From positions 1,922,001 to 1,986,000 of the forward strand of contig NZ_AP022573.1 in the NCBI RefSeq assembly GCF_010729105.1: a stretch of 64,000 bases of DNA, given 5' to 3'. The notes under the pieces were generated by a model. The model ran no database searches. It was not told the DNA's origin and worked only from the letters and a program-made list of their open reading frames with translations. Each line of letters starts with the position of its first letter. The stretch's first letter is position 1. The position numbers and the translations under genes are program-made. The DNA is from Mycobacterium saskatchewanense (GTDB taxonomy: Bacteria > Actinomycetota > Actinomycetes > Mycobacteriales > Mycobacteriaceae). Positions 53,145 through 64,000 of the stretch are shown in pieces.

Positions 53145-54256
53145 CGGCGCGGATCGACCAGCCGGGCGCGCTGGTGATCGGCGCCGGCGTCAGTGGATGG
53201 ACCACGGCGCTGACGCTGGCCCGCCAGGGCTGGCGCGTCGTGGTGGCCGCCGACCGGTTCGATGCCGACACGGTGTCGACCGTCGCGGGAGCGGTGTGGG
53301 AATGGCCACCGTCCGTGTGCGGTCGCCACCACAATCAAGCGGTGCTGGCCCGTTCCGCTGATTGGGCGCGCTACTCCTACAGCCGCTTCGCCCGCCTCGC
53401 CGCCGACCCCCGCACCGGTGTGAGCCTGCGGCCGGCGGTGTTCTACTTCTCCCGCCCGATCGAGGAGGATCCGGCCGAACAGGCGAAAATGCTTGCGGTC
53501 GAACAGTTCGTGCCCGGCTTCGTCCACGACCCCGAACTCATCGACGCCCACGAGATCAATCCCGCCGCCGGGATGGTCGACGCCTATTCCTACCTGGCGC
53601 CCACCATCGACACCGACTCGTATCTGGCCTGGCTGGCCCGCCAGGCGGGGAACGCCGGCGTCACCATGGCCAGGCGCAGCATTCGCGGGGCGCTCGTCGA
53701 GCAGGAGGACGAGCTGATGTCCGAGTACGGCGCGCAGCTGATCGTCAACTGCTCGGGGCTGGGAGCACGCGAGCTGGCGTGTGACCCGACGATGGAGCCG
53801 CACCGGGGGGCTCTGTTACGAGTGGTGAACGACGGCAGCACGATGTCGCGCGTGACGGCCGTGCACGCCGTCGCGAACGATACGGGCACCGAGGACCAGG
53901 ACATGGTGTTCATCGTTCCTCGCGGCGCCAATCGGCTGCTGCTTGGCGGCCTCGTCGAGCCGGGTGAATACGACACCGACCTCGACCTGGACGGCTATCC
54001 GCCGCTGCGGGAGATGTTCGACCGCTGTCGCGAATTCCTGCCCAGCCTGCGGGGCGCGCAGCTCGACGCGGTCGACCCGATACGAGTCGGCCTGCGGCCG
54101 TTCCGCGAAGCCGGCGTGCGACTGCAAATCGAACCCGGCACCCGCATCGTGCACAACTACGGCCACGGCGGCGCCGGCGTCACGCTGTCCTGGGGCTGCG
54201 CCCAGGAGGTCGCCGAGTTGGCCGACGTCCTCCTGGCCGACCGGGGGGTCGCCTGA
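53141..54256 (+). CDS. D-amino-acid-oxidase-like FAD-dependent oxidoreductase
   Basis: The 371-residue protein starts with the FAD-binding Rossmann motif VIGAGVSGW (about residues 11-19). It has a DAO-type middle with YSYLAPTIDT and the C-terminal IVHNYGHGGAGVTLSWG, a hallmark of D-amino acid and D-aspartate oxidases. It would oxidise a D-amino acid to the keto acid, ammonia and peroxide. ATG 53141 follows GGGAGG and overlaps the small ORF. Position in the copper-operator transcript is unusual for the family; copper induction would be a testable link. Confidence 0.87.
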   Translation: MTARIDQPGALVIGAGVSGWTTALTLARQGWRVVVAADRFDADTVSTVAGAVWEWPPSVCGRHHNQAVLARSADWARYSYSRFARLAADPRTGVSLRPAVFYFSRPIEEDPAEQAKMLAVEQFVPGFVHDPELIDAHEINPAAGMVDAYSYLAPTIDTDSYLAWLARQAGNAGVTMARRSIRGALVEQEDELMSEYGAQLIVNCSGLGARELACDPTMEPHRGALLRVVNDGSTMSRVTAVHAVANDTGTEDQDMVFIVPRGANRLLLGGLVEPGEYDTDLDLDGYPPLREMFDRCREFLPSLRGAQLDAVDPIRVGLRPFREAGVRLQIEPGTRIVHNYGHGGAGVTLSWGCAQEVAELADVLLADRGVA

Positions 54257-54310
54257 AGGAACACGGCCGGCCCGGCGCCACGACCGGTGGTGTCGGGCCG
54301 GCCGCCACCC

Positions 54311-54370
54311 AACGACACAACGACACAACGACACAACGACACAACGACACAACGACACAACGACACAACG
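54311..54370. repeat. 8-bp tandem repeat AACGACAC, seven copies plus a partial
   Basis: Seven perfect units run from 54311 to 54366, followed by AACG. The array lies in the 146-bp gap between the flavoenzyme gene and the DUF4396 gene. A unit length not divisible by three and perfect identity are typical of a recently expanded, slippage-prone tract. Confidence 0.95.
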
Positions 54371-54402
54371 GGATTGAAATCTCCCATGCAGGAAGGACCA
54401 AG

Positions 54403-55143
54403 ATGATGATGATGGCGATGCCCGCGCCGCAGTGGGTGACACTGGTGGCCTGGATAGTGACCATCCTCGGAGTGATGGTGGCCGGCGTGCTGCTGGCGGA
54501 AACATATCTGCGCGGTTACCGGCAGCCGCTGCGCGCGATGGAGGCGGTCTGGCCGATCACCGCCATCTATGCCGGTCCACTGGCGTGGTGGGCCTATCAG
54601 CGCTGGGGCCGGCCCGCCACCCCGCGTTGGCAGGAACAACACGGGCGGGCTCCAAGACTGGGGCCGGCCGCGGCTGCCGCCGTCCAGACCATCCCCGGCG
54701 GCGCCGTCTCGTTCGTCGGTCACATGATCGCCATGCCCTTGGTGATGTGGACCGGAATCAAGATCGCCGGGCAGGGCGTCTGGCCCATGATGCTGATCAT
54801 CGCCGCGATCGCCCTGCCACTGCTCGTCGCGTTCGAGTACCACGCGATGTCCTTGGCCGACGGCACTCGGTCGGTGGGCCAACGCATTTGGGCGGCGTCG
54901 CGCATCTCGGTTCTCGCCATCGTCGCCTTCGACATCGGCATGGGAGCCTCGATGCTGCTGGTGGCATTCGTGTTGCGCTACTCCCCCACGTCGATGGCGT
55001 TCTGGCTGATCATGTGGGCGGGGATGTGGTTGGGGTTTGCCACCGCCTACCCGATGGTGTGGTGGCTGGCCTCGAAGGAGGCGGACCGCCCGGCCAGCCC
55101 CGACGCGACGACCGGTGTCGCGCAAATGGAAGGAGTGCGATAG
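54403..55143 (+). CDS. DUF4396 integral membrane protein
   Basis: The 246-residue protein has a Met-rich start (MMMMAMPAPQ), about six membrane helices and a His-bearing segment FEYHAMSLADG. It belongs by appearance to the DUF4396 family, whose members often lie near copper or metal resistance genes. The start ATG is behind AGGAAGGACCAAG. The 8-bp repeat lies in its leader, so copy number could alter expression. It probably belongs to the same copper-responsive transcript as the LpqS-like gene (inference). Confidence 0.75.
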   Translation: MMMMAMPAPQWVTLVAWIVTILGVMVAGVLLAETYLRGYRQPLRAMEAVWPITAIYAGPLAWWAYQRWGRPATPRWQEQHGRAPRLGPAAAAAVQTIPGGAVSFVGHMIAMPLVMWTGIKIAGQGVWPMMLIIAAIALPLLVAFEYHAMSLADGTRSVGQRIWAASRISVLAIVAFDIGMGASMLLVAFVLRYSPTSMAFWLIMWAGMWLGFATAYPMVWWLASKEADRPASPDATTGVAQMEGVR

Positions 55144-55150
55144 TTCGGTA

Positions 55151-55177
55151 CGGTAACCTCGTTCTCGGAGGTGACCG
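55151..55177. promoter_or_regulatory. Inverted-repeat operator upstream of the TetR-hotdog gene
   Basis: CGGTAACCTC (55151-55160) and GAGGTGACCG (55168-55177) form 10-bp arms with one mismatch around a 7-bp spacer, 21 bp before the ATG at 55199. This is the size of a TetR operator, so autoregulation is likely. Confidence 0.65.
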
Positions 55178-55198
55178 GTCCGCAACCGAGGAGGCCCG

Positions 55199-56248
55199 AT
55201 GCCCACGGCCGCCCGGAGCGCTGAAGCCGGCGACAACCCCGAGGTGACGCGCGGCGATCGCTTCATCAAGACCGCCGTCACGATACTGGGCGAAACCGGG
55301 CGCACGGATTTCACCGTGCAGGAGGTGGTGGCCCGCTCGAAGACGTCACTGCGCGCGTTCTACCAGCATTTCGGTGGCAAGGACGAACTGCTGCTGGCGC
55401 TCTTCGAGCGGACCATCGCCCAAACGGCGAAGGCCTGGCGCGCGGAGACCGTGGGCCTGGACAGCACGGCCGCGCTGAAGCTGGTGATCGACCGCGTCGG
55501 CCAACAACCGGAGTCCAGCACGCAGGACAGCCTCAACCGGGCGCTCACGCTGTACAACCAGCACCTCGCCGAGACGCGCCCCCGCGAGTACGCGCGGGTG
55601 CTCTCCCCCTTGCACCAACTGATCCGCGACATCGTCGGGCAAGGCATCACCGAGGGGACGTTCAATCCCGGCCTGGACGTCGGAGCGGCAGCCGCCATCG
55701 TCATGCAGACGATGATGGGCGCGCAGCGATTGCATTGGCTCGGAACGGAATTGAACGGAACGCCGGTGGACTCCGCCCAGCTTTACGAATTTTGCAGCCG
55801 CGCCCTCGGCATCCGGGAACCCGATGAGACGTCCACCGCCCCTTCGCTGACCGAACTGTTCGCGCAGATCGGCATGCGCCCGGGCAACCGCGACGGTGAA
55901 TTCGCGATGACCATGCCGGTCAGTCCGCAGGTGGTCAACACGTCTGGGGCGTTGCAGGGCGGCTTGATCGCCACCCTCGTAGACGTCGCGGGCGGTCAGT
56001 TCGGGCTCGACTTCCTCAAGCCGGGCACGACGATGACGACCGCGGACTTGTTCATCCGGTACCTGCGCCCCGTGCGGCAGGGGGCGGCGTTCGCGGTGCC
56101 CCGGATGCTGCGCTCCGGCCGACGGGCGATGGTCATGCAGGTGGACGTCTACGGGGACGGCGACGCGGCGTTGCTCGCCACGGCGACGGTGAGCTTCGCC
56201 ATCATCAATGGAGATACACCCAGCGGCGACCTCGGCACCCGCGCATAG
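55199..56248 (+). CDS. TetR-family regulator fused to a hotdog (PaaI/4HBT) thioesterase domain
   Basis: The 349-residue protein has an N-terminal TetR helix-turn-helix (about residues 20-65, FTVQEVVARSKTSLRAFYQHF) and TetR core to about 205, then a hotdog domain (about 225-345). The hotdog part shows NTSGALQGGLIATLVDVAGG, where Asn and Asp/Gly positions fit acyl-CoA thioesterases of the PaaI type, and a late ATATVSFAII strand. A regulator carrying its own thioesterase could sense or cleave acyl-CoA. No frameshift or second start separates the parts. ATG 55199 follows GAGGAGG. Confidence 0.88.
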   Translation: MPTAARSAEAGDNPEVTRGDRFIKTAVTILGETGRTDFTVQEVVARSKTSLRAFYQHFGGKDELLLALFERTIAQTAKAWRAETVGLDSTAALKLVIDRVGQQPESSTQDSLNRALTLYNQHLAETRPREYARVLSPLHQLIRDIVGQGITEGTFNPGLDVGAAAAIVMQTMMGAQRLHWLGTELNGTPVDSAQLYEFCSRALGIREPDETSTAPSLTELFAQIGMRPGNRDGEFAMTMPVSPQVVNTSGALQGGLIATLVDVAGGQFGLDFLKPGTTMTTADLFIRYLRPVRQGAAFAVPRMLRSGRRAMVMQVDVYGDGDAALLATATVSFAIINGDTPSGDLGTRA

Positions 56249-56274
56249 GCCCGTATACCGCGTTGCCCGAAAGT

Positions 56275-56289
56275 GGTAACGTCATTACC
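56275..56289. promoter_or_regulatory. Short palindrome in the promoter of the amidohydrolase gene
   Basis: GGTAACGTCATTACC has perfect GGTAA/TTACC arms and shares GGTAAC with the operator at 55151. It lies 29 bp before the ATG at 56318, so the TetR-hotdog protein could also control this gene (inference). Confidence 0.45.
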
Positions 56290-56317
56290 GGCCCAGACCT
56301 TTCCCGAGGAGATCGCC

Positions 56318-57523
56318 ATGCCGACTCGCGAACTTTCCTTCCCCGTGTTCGACGCCGACAACCACATGTACGAACCGCAGGAGGCGCTGACCAAGTTCCT
56401 GCCGGAGAACCGCAAGCGCGTCATCGACTACGTCCAGGTCCGCGGTCGCACCAAGATCGTGGTGCGCGGCCACATCAGCGAGTACATTCCCAACCCGACG
56501 TTCGAGGTGGTGGCGCGCCCGGGCGCCCAGGAGGATTACTTCCGCAACGGCGCGCAGGGCAAGACCTACCGCGAGATCCTGGGCGAGCCGATGAAGGCCA
56601 TCCCCGCGTTCCGCGAGCCGGGCGCGCGCCTCGAGGTGATGGACGAGCTCGGCATCGACTACGCCCTGATGTTTCCGACGCTGGCCAGCCTGGTCGAGGA
56701 GCGGATGAAGGACGACCCGGAGATGACCCACGACGTCATCCACGCACTGAACCAGTGGATGTACGAGCAATGGTCGTTCAACTACAAGGACCGGATCTTC
56801 GCCACCCCGGTCATCACCCTGCCGATCGTCGACCGCGCGCTCGAAGAGCTTCAGTGGTGCCTCGAGCGCGGCGCCCGCACCGTGCTGGTCCGCCCGGCGC
56901 CGGTGCCCGGCTACAAGGGCAGCCGATCGTTCGGCCTCGAGGAGTTCGACCCGTTCTGGCAGGCGTGCATCAAGGCCGAGATCCCGGTATCGATGCACGC
57001 CTCGGACAGCGGTTACTCCGAGTTCGCGAACGTGTGGGAGCCCGGCGACGAGTTCCTGCCGTTCAAGCCGACCGCCTTCCGCAGCTTCGCGATGGGGCAC
57101 CGGCCGATCCTGGACGCGATGGGGGCGCTGGTCTGCCACGGCGCGTTCTCCCGCAACCCCGAGCTGCGGGTCCTCTCGATCGAGAACGGCGCCGACTGGG
57201 TGCCTGACCTGTTCAAGGGCCTCAAGGGCGTCTACAAGAAGATGCCGCAGTCGTTCAGCGAGGACCCGGTCGAGGCGTTCAAGCGTTGCGTCTATATCAC
57301 CCCGTTCTGGGAGGACCGGTTCACCGAGATCGTCAAGATGGTGGGCACCGACCGCGTGCTGTTCGGATCCGACTGGCCGCACCCCGAGGGCCTGAAGGAC
57401 CCGATTTCCTTCGTCGACGAGCTCACCGACTTCGACGAGGCGGACGTCGCGAAGATCATGGGCGGCAACCTCATGAAGCTGATGAAGGTCTCGGCGCCGG
57501 CGAAGAAGCCCGTCTCGGCCTGA
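56318..57523 (+). CDS. Amidohydrolase-2 family metal-dependent hydrolase
   Basis: The 401-residue TIM-barrel protein opens with FDADNHMYE, where the DxH metal pair of amidohydrolase-2 enzymes is replaced by DAD-NH spacing, and continues with MHASDSGYS and FGSDWPHPEG with the terminal Asp. Relatives decarboxylate or hydrolyse aromatic acids and esters (ACMSD-like). ATG 56318 follows GAGGAGATCGCC; the 15-residue upstream extension has no better signal. It is directly downstream of the TetR-hotdog gene on the same strand, with a 69-bp gap. Confidence 0.86.
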   Translation: MPTRELSFPVFDADNHMYEPQEALTKFLPENRKRVIDYVQVRGRTKIVVRGHISEYIPNPTFEVVARPGAQEDYFRNGAQGKTYREILGEPMKAIPAFREPGARLEVMDELGIDYALMFPTLASLVEERMKDDPEMTHDVIHALNQWMYEQWSFNYKDRIFATPVITLPIVDRALEELQWCLERGARTVLVRPAPVPGYKGSRSFGLEEFDPFWQACIKAEIPVSMHASDSGYSEFANVWEPGDEFLPFKPTAFRSFAMGHRPILDAMGALVCHGAFSRNPELRVLSIENGADWVPDLFKGLKGVYKKMPQSFSEDPVEAFKRCVYITPFWEDRFTEIVKMVGTDRVLFGSDWPHPEGLKDPISFVDELTDFDEADVAKIMGGNLMKLMKVSAPAKKPVSA

Positions 57524-57743
57524 CGCGGGGACCCGCGCCGGGACTACGGCATGCCCGCCCGGACGGCGGGCGGCGCGTGAGCCGGAACCCGTTCCGGGTG
57601 TGCCGGACAAGGGCCCGCGCAGCCCGGCGGCGTCTCACACCTCCCACAGCGTGGGGAACGCAAGAGCGGCCAACTGATGGGTCGAGCATCGGGCGCGCAT
57701 TGATAATCTGATCGTTCCCGTGTGCAGATATGCAAAGGAGTGA

Positions 57744-61005
<3,262 letters not shown>

Positions 61006-61009
<4 letters not shown>

Positions 61010-62156
61010 CCGTTCATCCTCGTCGGCCGGGTGGCCTTCTCGGCCTCGTACACGCGCAAGTTGTGCTCCTCCGGTGTGCCGAAAGTGGAGCGGTACAACG
61101 TAACCCGGCGCAAGTACAGATGCAGGTCGTGCTCCCAGGTGACGCCTATCCCGCCGTGCATCTGCACACAGTCCTGCACGATCCGGCCAGCCATCTCCCC
61201 GACATAGGACTTGGCGATGCTGGCACTCAGGCCGGCATCCGGCGATCGGGCGCCGACGTCGGCGACGGCCGCGGCCGTGGTGGCGCGGCATGCCTCCAGC
61301 CACAGCTTCATATCGGCGAACCGGTGCTTGAGCGCCTGGTACGACGCCAACGGGCGACCGAAGCTGTGCCGTCCCGAAGCCCATTCGACCGTGAAGTCGA
61401 ATACCGTCTGCAGGATGCCGACCACCTCGGCGCACTGCAGCACCTGGGCGATCTGGCTCTGCCGGTCGATCAGCGCGGCGGACTGCCGGGCGTCGCCGAC
61501 CTGCGCCGACGGCTCGACGACGACACCGCCGAAATCCACCCGGGCGTACTGCTTGACCAGGTCAACCGATTGCTGGGGCGCGATCCGGACGCCGGGCGCG
61601 TCCGTCGGGACCAGGAACTGACGAAGCTCACCGCCGCACCGCGTCACCACCAGCAGCACATCGCTCTGGCTCCCCGCCTCGACCCGATCCTTGGTGCCGT
61701 CGATGCGATAGCCCGAATCGGTTGCCGTGGCCGTCACGGACGGGTCGGCCGGCGCCCAGCCCCGGCCCGGCTCACAAACCGCCCAGGACGCAACCTTCGT
61801 CCCCGCTACCAGGGCATCGATGGTGGCGGCGTGGGAATGCGGGTCGGCGCAGCCGGCGAGCGCCGCCAGGACGACGCTGACCGGGAATAGCGGTCCGGGC
61901 GCCACCGTCCTGCCGAGTTGCTCGGCGACCGCGGCCAGATCGGCAAAGCCGCTCTCCGAAACGCTGCCGCCGCCCAATTCCTCCGGCACCAGCAGGCCCG
62001 TCCAGCCCAACTCGGCGGCGCGCCGCCACCAGGCCGGGTCGAACGACTGGCCGGCGGCATGCAGTTCCCGGACGCGGCGCAGCGGCGCTTCTTTTGGAGA
62101 AAGGCTTGGGTGGTGGAGGTGAAGAGTATCTTTTCGGGAGAGTCGACAGCCGTCAT
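61006..62156 (-). pseudogene. Acyl-CoA dehydrogenase, short-type, with N-terminal frameshift
   Basis: The frame open from internal ATG 62010 (MGWTGLLVPEELGGG) lacks the normal N-terminus. Upstream, in the other frame, ATG 62156 gives MTAVDSPEKILFTSTTQAFL, and after CAAAAG (plus-strand TTTT at 62092-62095) the protein continues as KEAPLRRVRELHAAG... into the intact frame. One missing base, or a -1 slip on C-CAA-AAG, links the two parts. The C-terminal half (MHGGIGVTWEHDLHLYLRR) is intact and of the degenerate FadE type. It is partner of the gene at 59774. Sequencing error in a short homopolymer or true inactivation are both possible. Confidence 0.8.
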
Positions 62157-62348
62157 GATGCCGGCGGGATCGTTTTCGGCCGTCGATCGCCGCCGCGGAA
62201 GACGCAAGGGAGAAGGTTGGGGTGGTTGATCATCCGCCTGATCGGTCCTGGTTGTCGCAGTTCGCTGGCGACTCCGATGTTAGCAACGGCGATACGGTAA
62301 GAGATACCGGAGTGCAGTCGATAATGATCCTGACGAGCGGTGATCGCG

Positions 62349-63218
62349 ATGGCTGAGGCTGACGACCACCCGCAGGAGTCGGTCACCTCGAAGGCCGACG
62401 CCCTGGCGTTGATCGCCGAGGCCGAGGCGGAGGCCGCGGAGGCGGAGGCGCTGGCGGCCGCGGCCCGCGCCCGCGCCCGCGCGGCCCGCCTCCGACGTGA
62501 GGCGCTGGCCCTGGCGGAGGGCGCCGAGGACTACGCCGACGCGGCACTCGCCGCCGCCGACGCGGAGGCCGTCGACGACTACGACGAGACCGCCGAGGAG
62601 TACTACGCCGAGTCCGAGGACGACGCCTACGGCGGGGAGTACGAGGAGACGGCCGACGAGGACTACCTCGAGGGCACCGACGACGCCGCACCCAGGCGTC
62701 CGGCGAGGCGGACCGGATGGCGGCGCTGGGTGCCGTCACTGCCGGTGAGCGCCATCACCGCCGCAATCATCCTCACCATCGTCTTCGCCGCAGCGAGCAC
62801 CCACATGGTGCTGCAACATCGCGACGCCAACCAGCGCCACCAGCGCGAGGCGGCGTTTGTGGCCGGCGCAAGACAGGGCGTTGTCAACATGATCTCGCTC
62901 GACTTCACCCGGGCCAAAGCCGACGTGCAGCGCGTGATCGACAGCTCGACCGGCCAGTTCAAGGTCGACTTCCAGCAGCGGGCCAACGATTTCGTCAGGG
63001 TGGTCGAGCAATCCAAAGCGATCACCGAGGGCACGGTGAACGCCGCCGCGGTCGAACTCGTGGAGGACAATTCGGCGGTGGTGCTCGTGTCGGCCACATC
63101 CCGAGTCACAAATTCCCCACCAGGAAGGGACGAGCCGCCCAAGATATGGCGGCTCAGGGTGACCGTTGCCGATGATGGCGGACGCTACAAGATGTCGAAA
63201 GTTGAGTACGTACCGTGA
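62349..63218 (+). CDS. Mce-associated membrane protein (Rv1363c-like)
   Basis: The roughly 289-residue protein has an acidic Glu/Ala/Asp-rich N-terminus (about 15-110), one membrane helix (about 130-155) and an extracellular Mce-associated domain with [18 protein letters not shown] 62349 has GAGCGG 9 nt upstream; GTG 62340 is the alternative. In M. tuberculosis Rv1362c, Rv1363c and Rv1364c are neighbours, and here the same three protein types are reunited around a pair of dehydrogenases. The role is linked to lipid uptake by Mce complexes, without direct proof. The next gene starts inside its stop (GTGA). Confidence 0.85.
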   Translation: MAEADDHPQESVTSKADALALIAEAEAEAAEAEALAAAARARARAARLRREALALAEGAEDYADAALAAADAEAVDDYDETAEEYYAESEDDAYGGEYEETADEDYLEGTDDAAPRRPARRTGWRRWVPSLPVSAITAAIILTIVFAAASTHMVLQHRDANQRHQREAAFVAGARQGVVNMISLDFTRAKADVQRVIDSSTGQFKVDFQQRANDFVRVVEQSKAITEGTVNAAAVELVEDNSAVVLVSATSRVTNSPPGRDEPPKIWRLRVTVADDGGRYKMSKVEYVP

Positions 63219-63868
63219 CCAACGATGTGCGCGACACCACCGCAGGGTCCGACGAACTCGCCTCCGCCACAAGCGAACCCGCTGACGGTGTCGACCGAGT
63301 GGCCGAGCCGACGACAACCGACGACGCGGCGGCGGCCGACCCGCCCGCGCCACCCAGGCGCCGGCGACGCAGTGTGCCGCCCGCGGTGCGGACGGCCCTT
63401 TACGGGCTCGTCGTCGTGCTCCTGCTGACTTCGGGCGGCGTCGCCACGTGGCTCTACTTCAAGGAGTACCGCCCCGATCAGCAGACCGACCCCGGCGTCA
63501 AGCGGGCGGTGGTCAGCTCCGCATCCGACGGCACCACAGCGTTGTTGTCCTACTCGTCGGACACGCTCGACCAGGACTTCGCCAACGCCAAGTCGCACCT
63601 CGCCGGCGATTTCCTGAACTACTACAACGATTTCACCCAGCAGATCGTCGCACCCGCCGCCAAACAGAGGTCACTGAGGACCACGGCCAAGGTGACGGGG
63701 GCCGCGGTGACGGAGCTGCACCCCGATTCCGCCATCGTGCTCATCTTCGTCGACCAGTCGACCACCACCAAGGACAGCCCTCAGCCGGCGGTGGCGCTGA
63801 GCAGCGTGCTGGTGCATATGACGCGCGTCGACGGCAAGTGGCTGATCACCAAATTCAACCCCGTCTAG
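63215..63868 (+). CDS. Mce-associated membrane protein (Rv1362c-like)
   Basis: The 217-residue protein has a short Asp/Thr/Pro-rich cytoplasmic part, a basic stop-transfer region (RRRRRS), one membrane helix (about 55-78) and a Mce-associated domain with [19 protein letters not shown] and late [11 protein letters not shown] 63215 overlaps the preceding stop (GTGA), so the pair is translationally coupled. It is the smaller partner of the Rv1363c-like gene. Confidence 0.87.
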   Translation: MTNDVRDTTAGSDELASATSEPADGVDRVAEPTTTDDAAAADPPAPPRRRRRSVPPAVRTALYGLVVVLLLTSGGVATWLYFKEYRPDQQTDPGVKRAVVSSASDGTTALLSYSSDTLDQDFANAKSHLAGDFLNYYNDFTQQIVAPAAKQRSLRTTAKVTGAAVTELHPDSAIVLIFVDQSTTTKDSPQPAVALSSVLVHMTRVDGKWLITKFNPV

Positions 63869-63877
63869 CGGCGCTCC

Positions 63878-64000
63878 CTACATAGCGAACACGCGCCGAA
63901 GCGTCTGCGCATGCAGCGCGCGGTTCTCTTGCGCGACAACCCAGTCCGGGACCAGCGCATCGAAGCCGTTGAACGTCGCTGCGATCACGTGCAACTCGGT
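63878..64000 (-). CDS. 3' end of an unidentified gene (partial)
   Basis: The last 40 codons of a minus-strand gene enter the window and end at TAG 63878. They encode LHVIAATFNGFDALVPDWV and ALHAQTLRRVFAM. The fragment is helical and unlike anything I can name. It is convergent with the Mce-associated pair. Most of the gene lies beyond position 64000. Confidence 0.55.
   Translation of the reverse strand, partial: TELHVIAATFNGFDALVPDWVVAQENRALHAQTLRRVFAM

Noticed and set aside
54311..54385. CRISPR-like array (regular short repeats ending near GGGATTGAAAT)
   Set aside because: The repeats are contiguous 8-mers without spacers, there are no cas genes, and the GATTGAAA resemblance to some CRISPR repeat ends is chance.
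57582..57597. Perfect inverted repeat CCGGAACCCGTTCCGG downstream of the amidohydrolase gene
   Set aside because: Could be a terminator or operator, but there is no T-run, the loop is only two bases and no gene start is close; not enough to call.

Overview
The window is high-GC actinobacterial DNA and reads as a slow-growing Mycobacterium, most likely near the M. avium complex. The reasons are a type I fatty acid synthase gene with acpS directly downstream, a mycolate reductase, a mycobacterial L,D-transpeptidase, MmpL and Mce-associated proteins, and a gene order matching M. tuberculosis Rv2507 to Rv2525c. Species placement is inference. No rRNA genes, insertion sequences or CRISPR arrays were seen.

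1-30.5 kb is mostly conserved backbone: Rv2507-like MmpS-type protein, Rv2508c-like MFS protein, cmrA, a HerA/DUF853 ATPase, orn, tRNA-His with a strong terminator, ldtB, Rv2520c-like DUF3618 protein, bcp, Rv2522c-like peptidase, acpS, fas and the Tat-secreted Rv2525c homologue. Several segments interrupt it: a three-gene type VII secretion effector-like operon beside tRNA-His, a DMT permease, an MmpL-type transporter, an Eis-like acetyltransferase beside tRNA-Lys, a DUF3556 membrane protein, and a visibly AT-richer lipoprotein hydrolase between bcp and the peptidase.

30.6-51.4 kb is an accessory catabolic island. It holds a MerR-controlled Rieske oxygenase, a second Rieske oxygenase, a 3Fe-4S ferredoxin, an aldehyde dehydrogenase, two acyl-CoA synthetases, a tandem-fused family III CoA transferase, four acyl-CoA dehydrogenases in one overlapping operon, a MaoC-type hydratase pair, two SnoaL-fold proteins, an SDR, a luciferase-like oxidoreductase, an AttH-like lipocalin protein and a GntR regulator. 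Together they suggest oxygenation, CoA activation and beta-oxidation of a hydrophobic, probably cyclic or isoprenoid substrate. AT-rich repeated motifs in the divergent promoters suggest shared control.

51.3-55.1 kb starts with a decayed P-type ATPase, then a copper-type (CsoR/RicR-like) operator driving an LpqS-like protein, a tiny ORF, a D-amino-acid-oxidase-like flavoenzyme and a DUF4396 membrane protein. An 8-bp tandem repeat precedes the last of these.

55.2-64 kb carries a TetR regulator fused to a hotdog thioesterase domain, an amidohydrolase, a four-domain PAS-RsbU-RsbW-RsbV sigma-factor regulator (Rv1364c-like), two convergent acyl-CoA dehydrogenases (one frameshifted), two Mce-associated proteins (Rv1363c/Rv1362c-like) and the 3' end of one more gene. 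Rv2525c-type backbone is therefore joined to Rv1362c-Rv1364c-type backbone through the accessory island.
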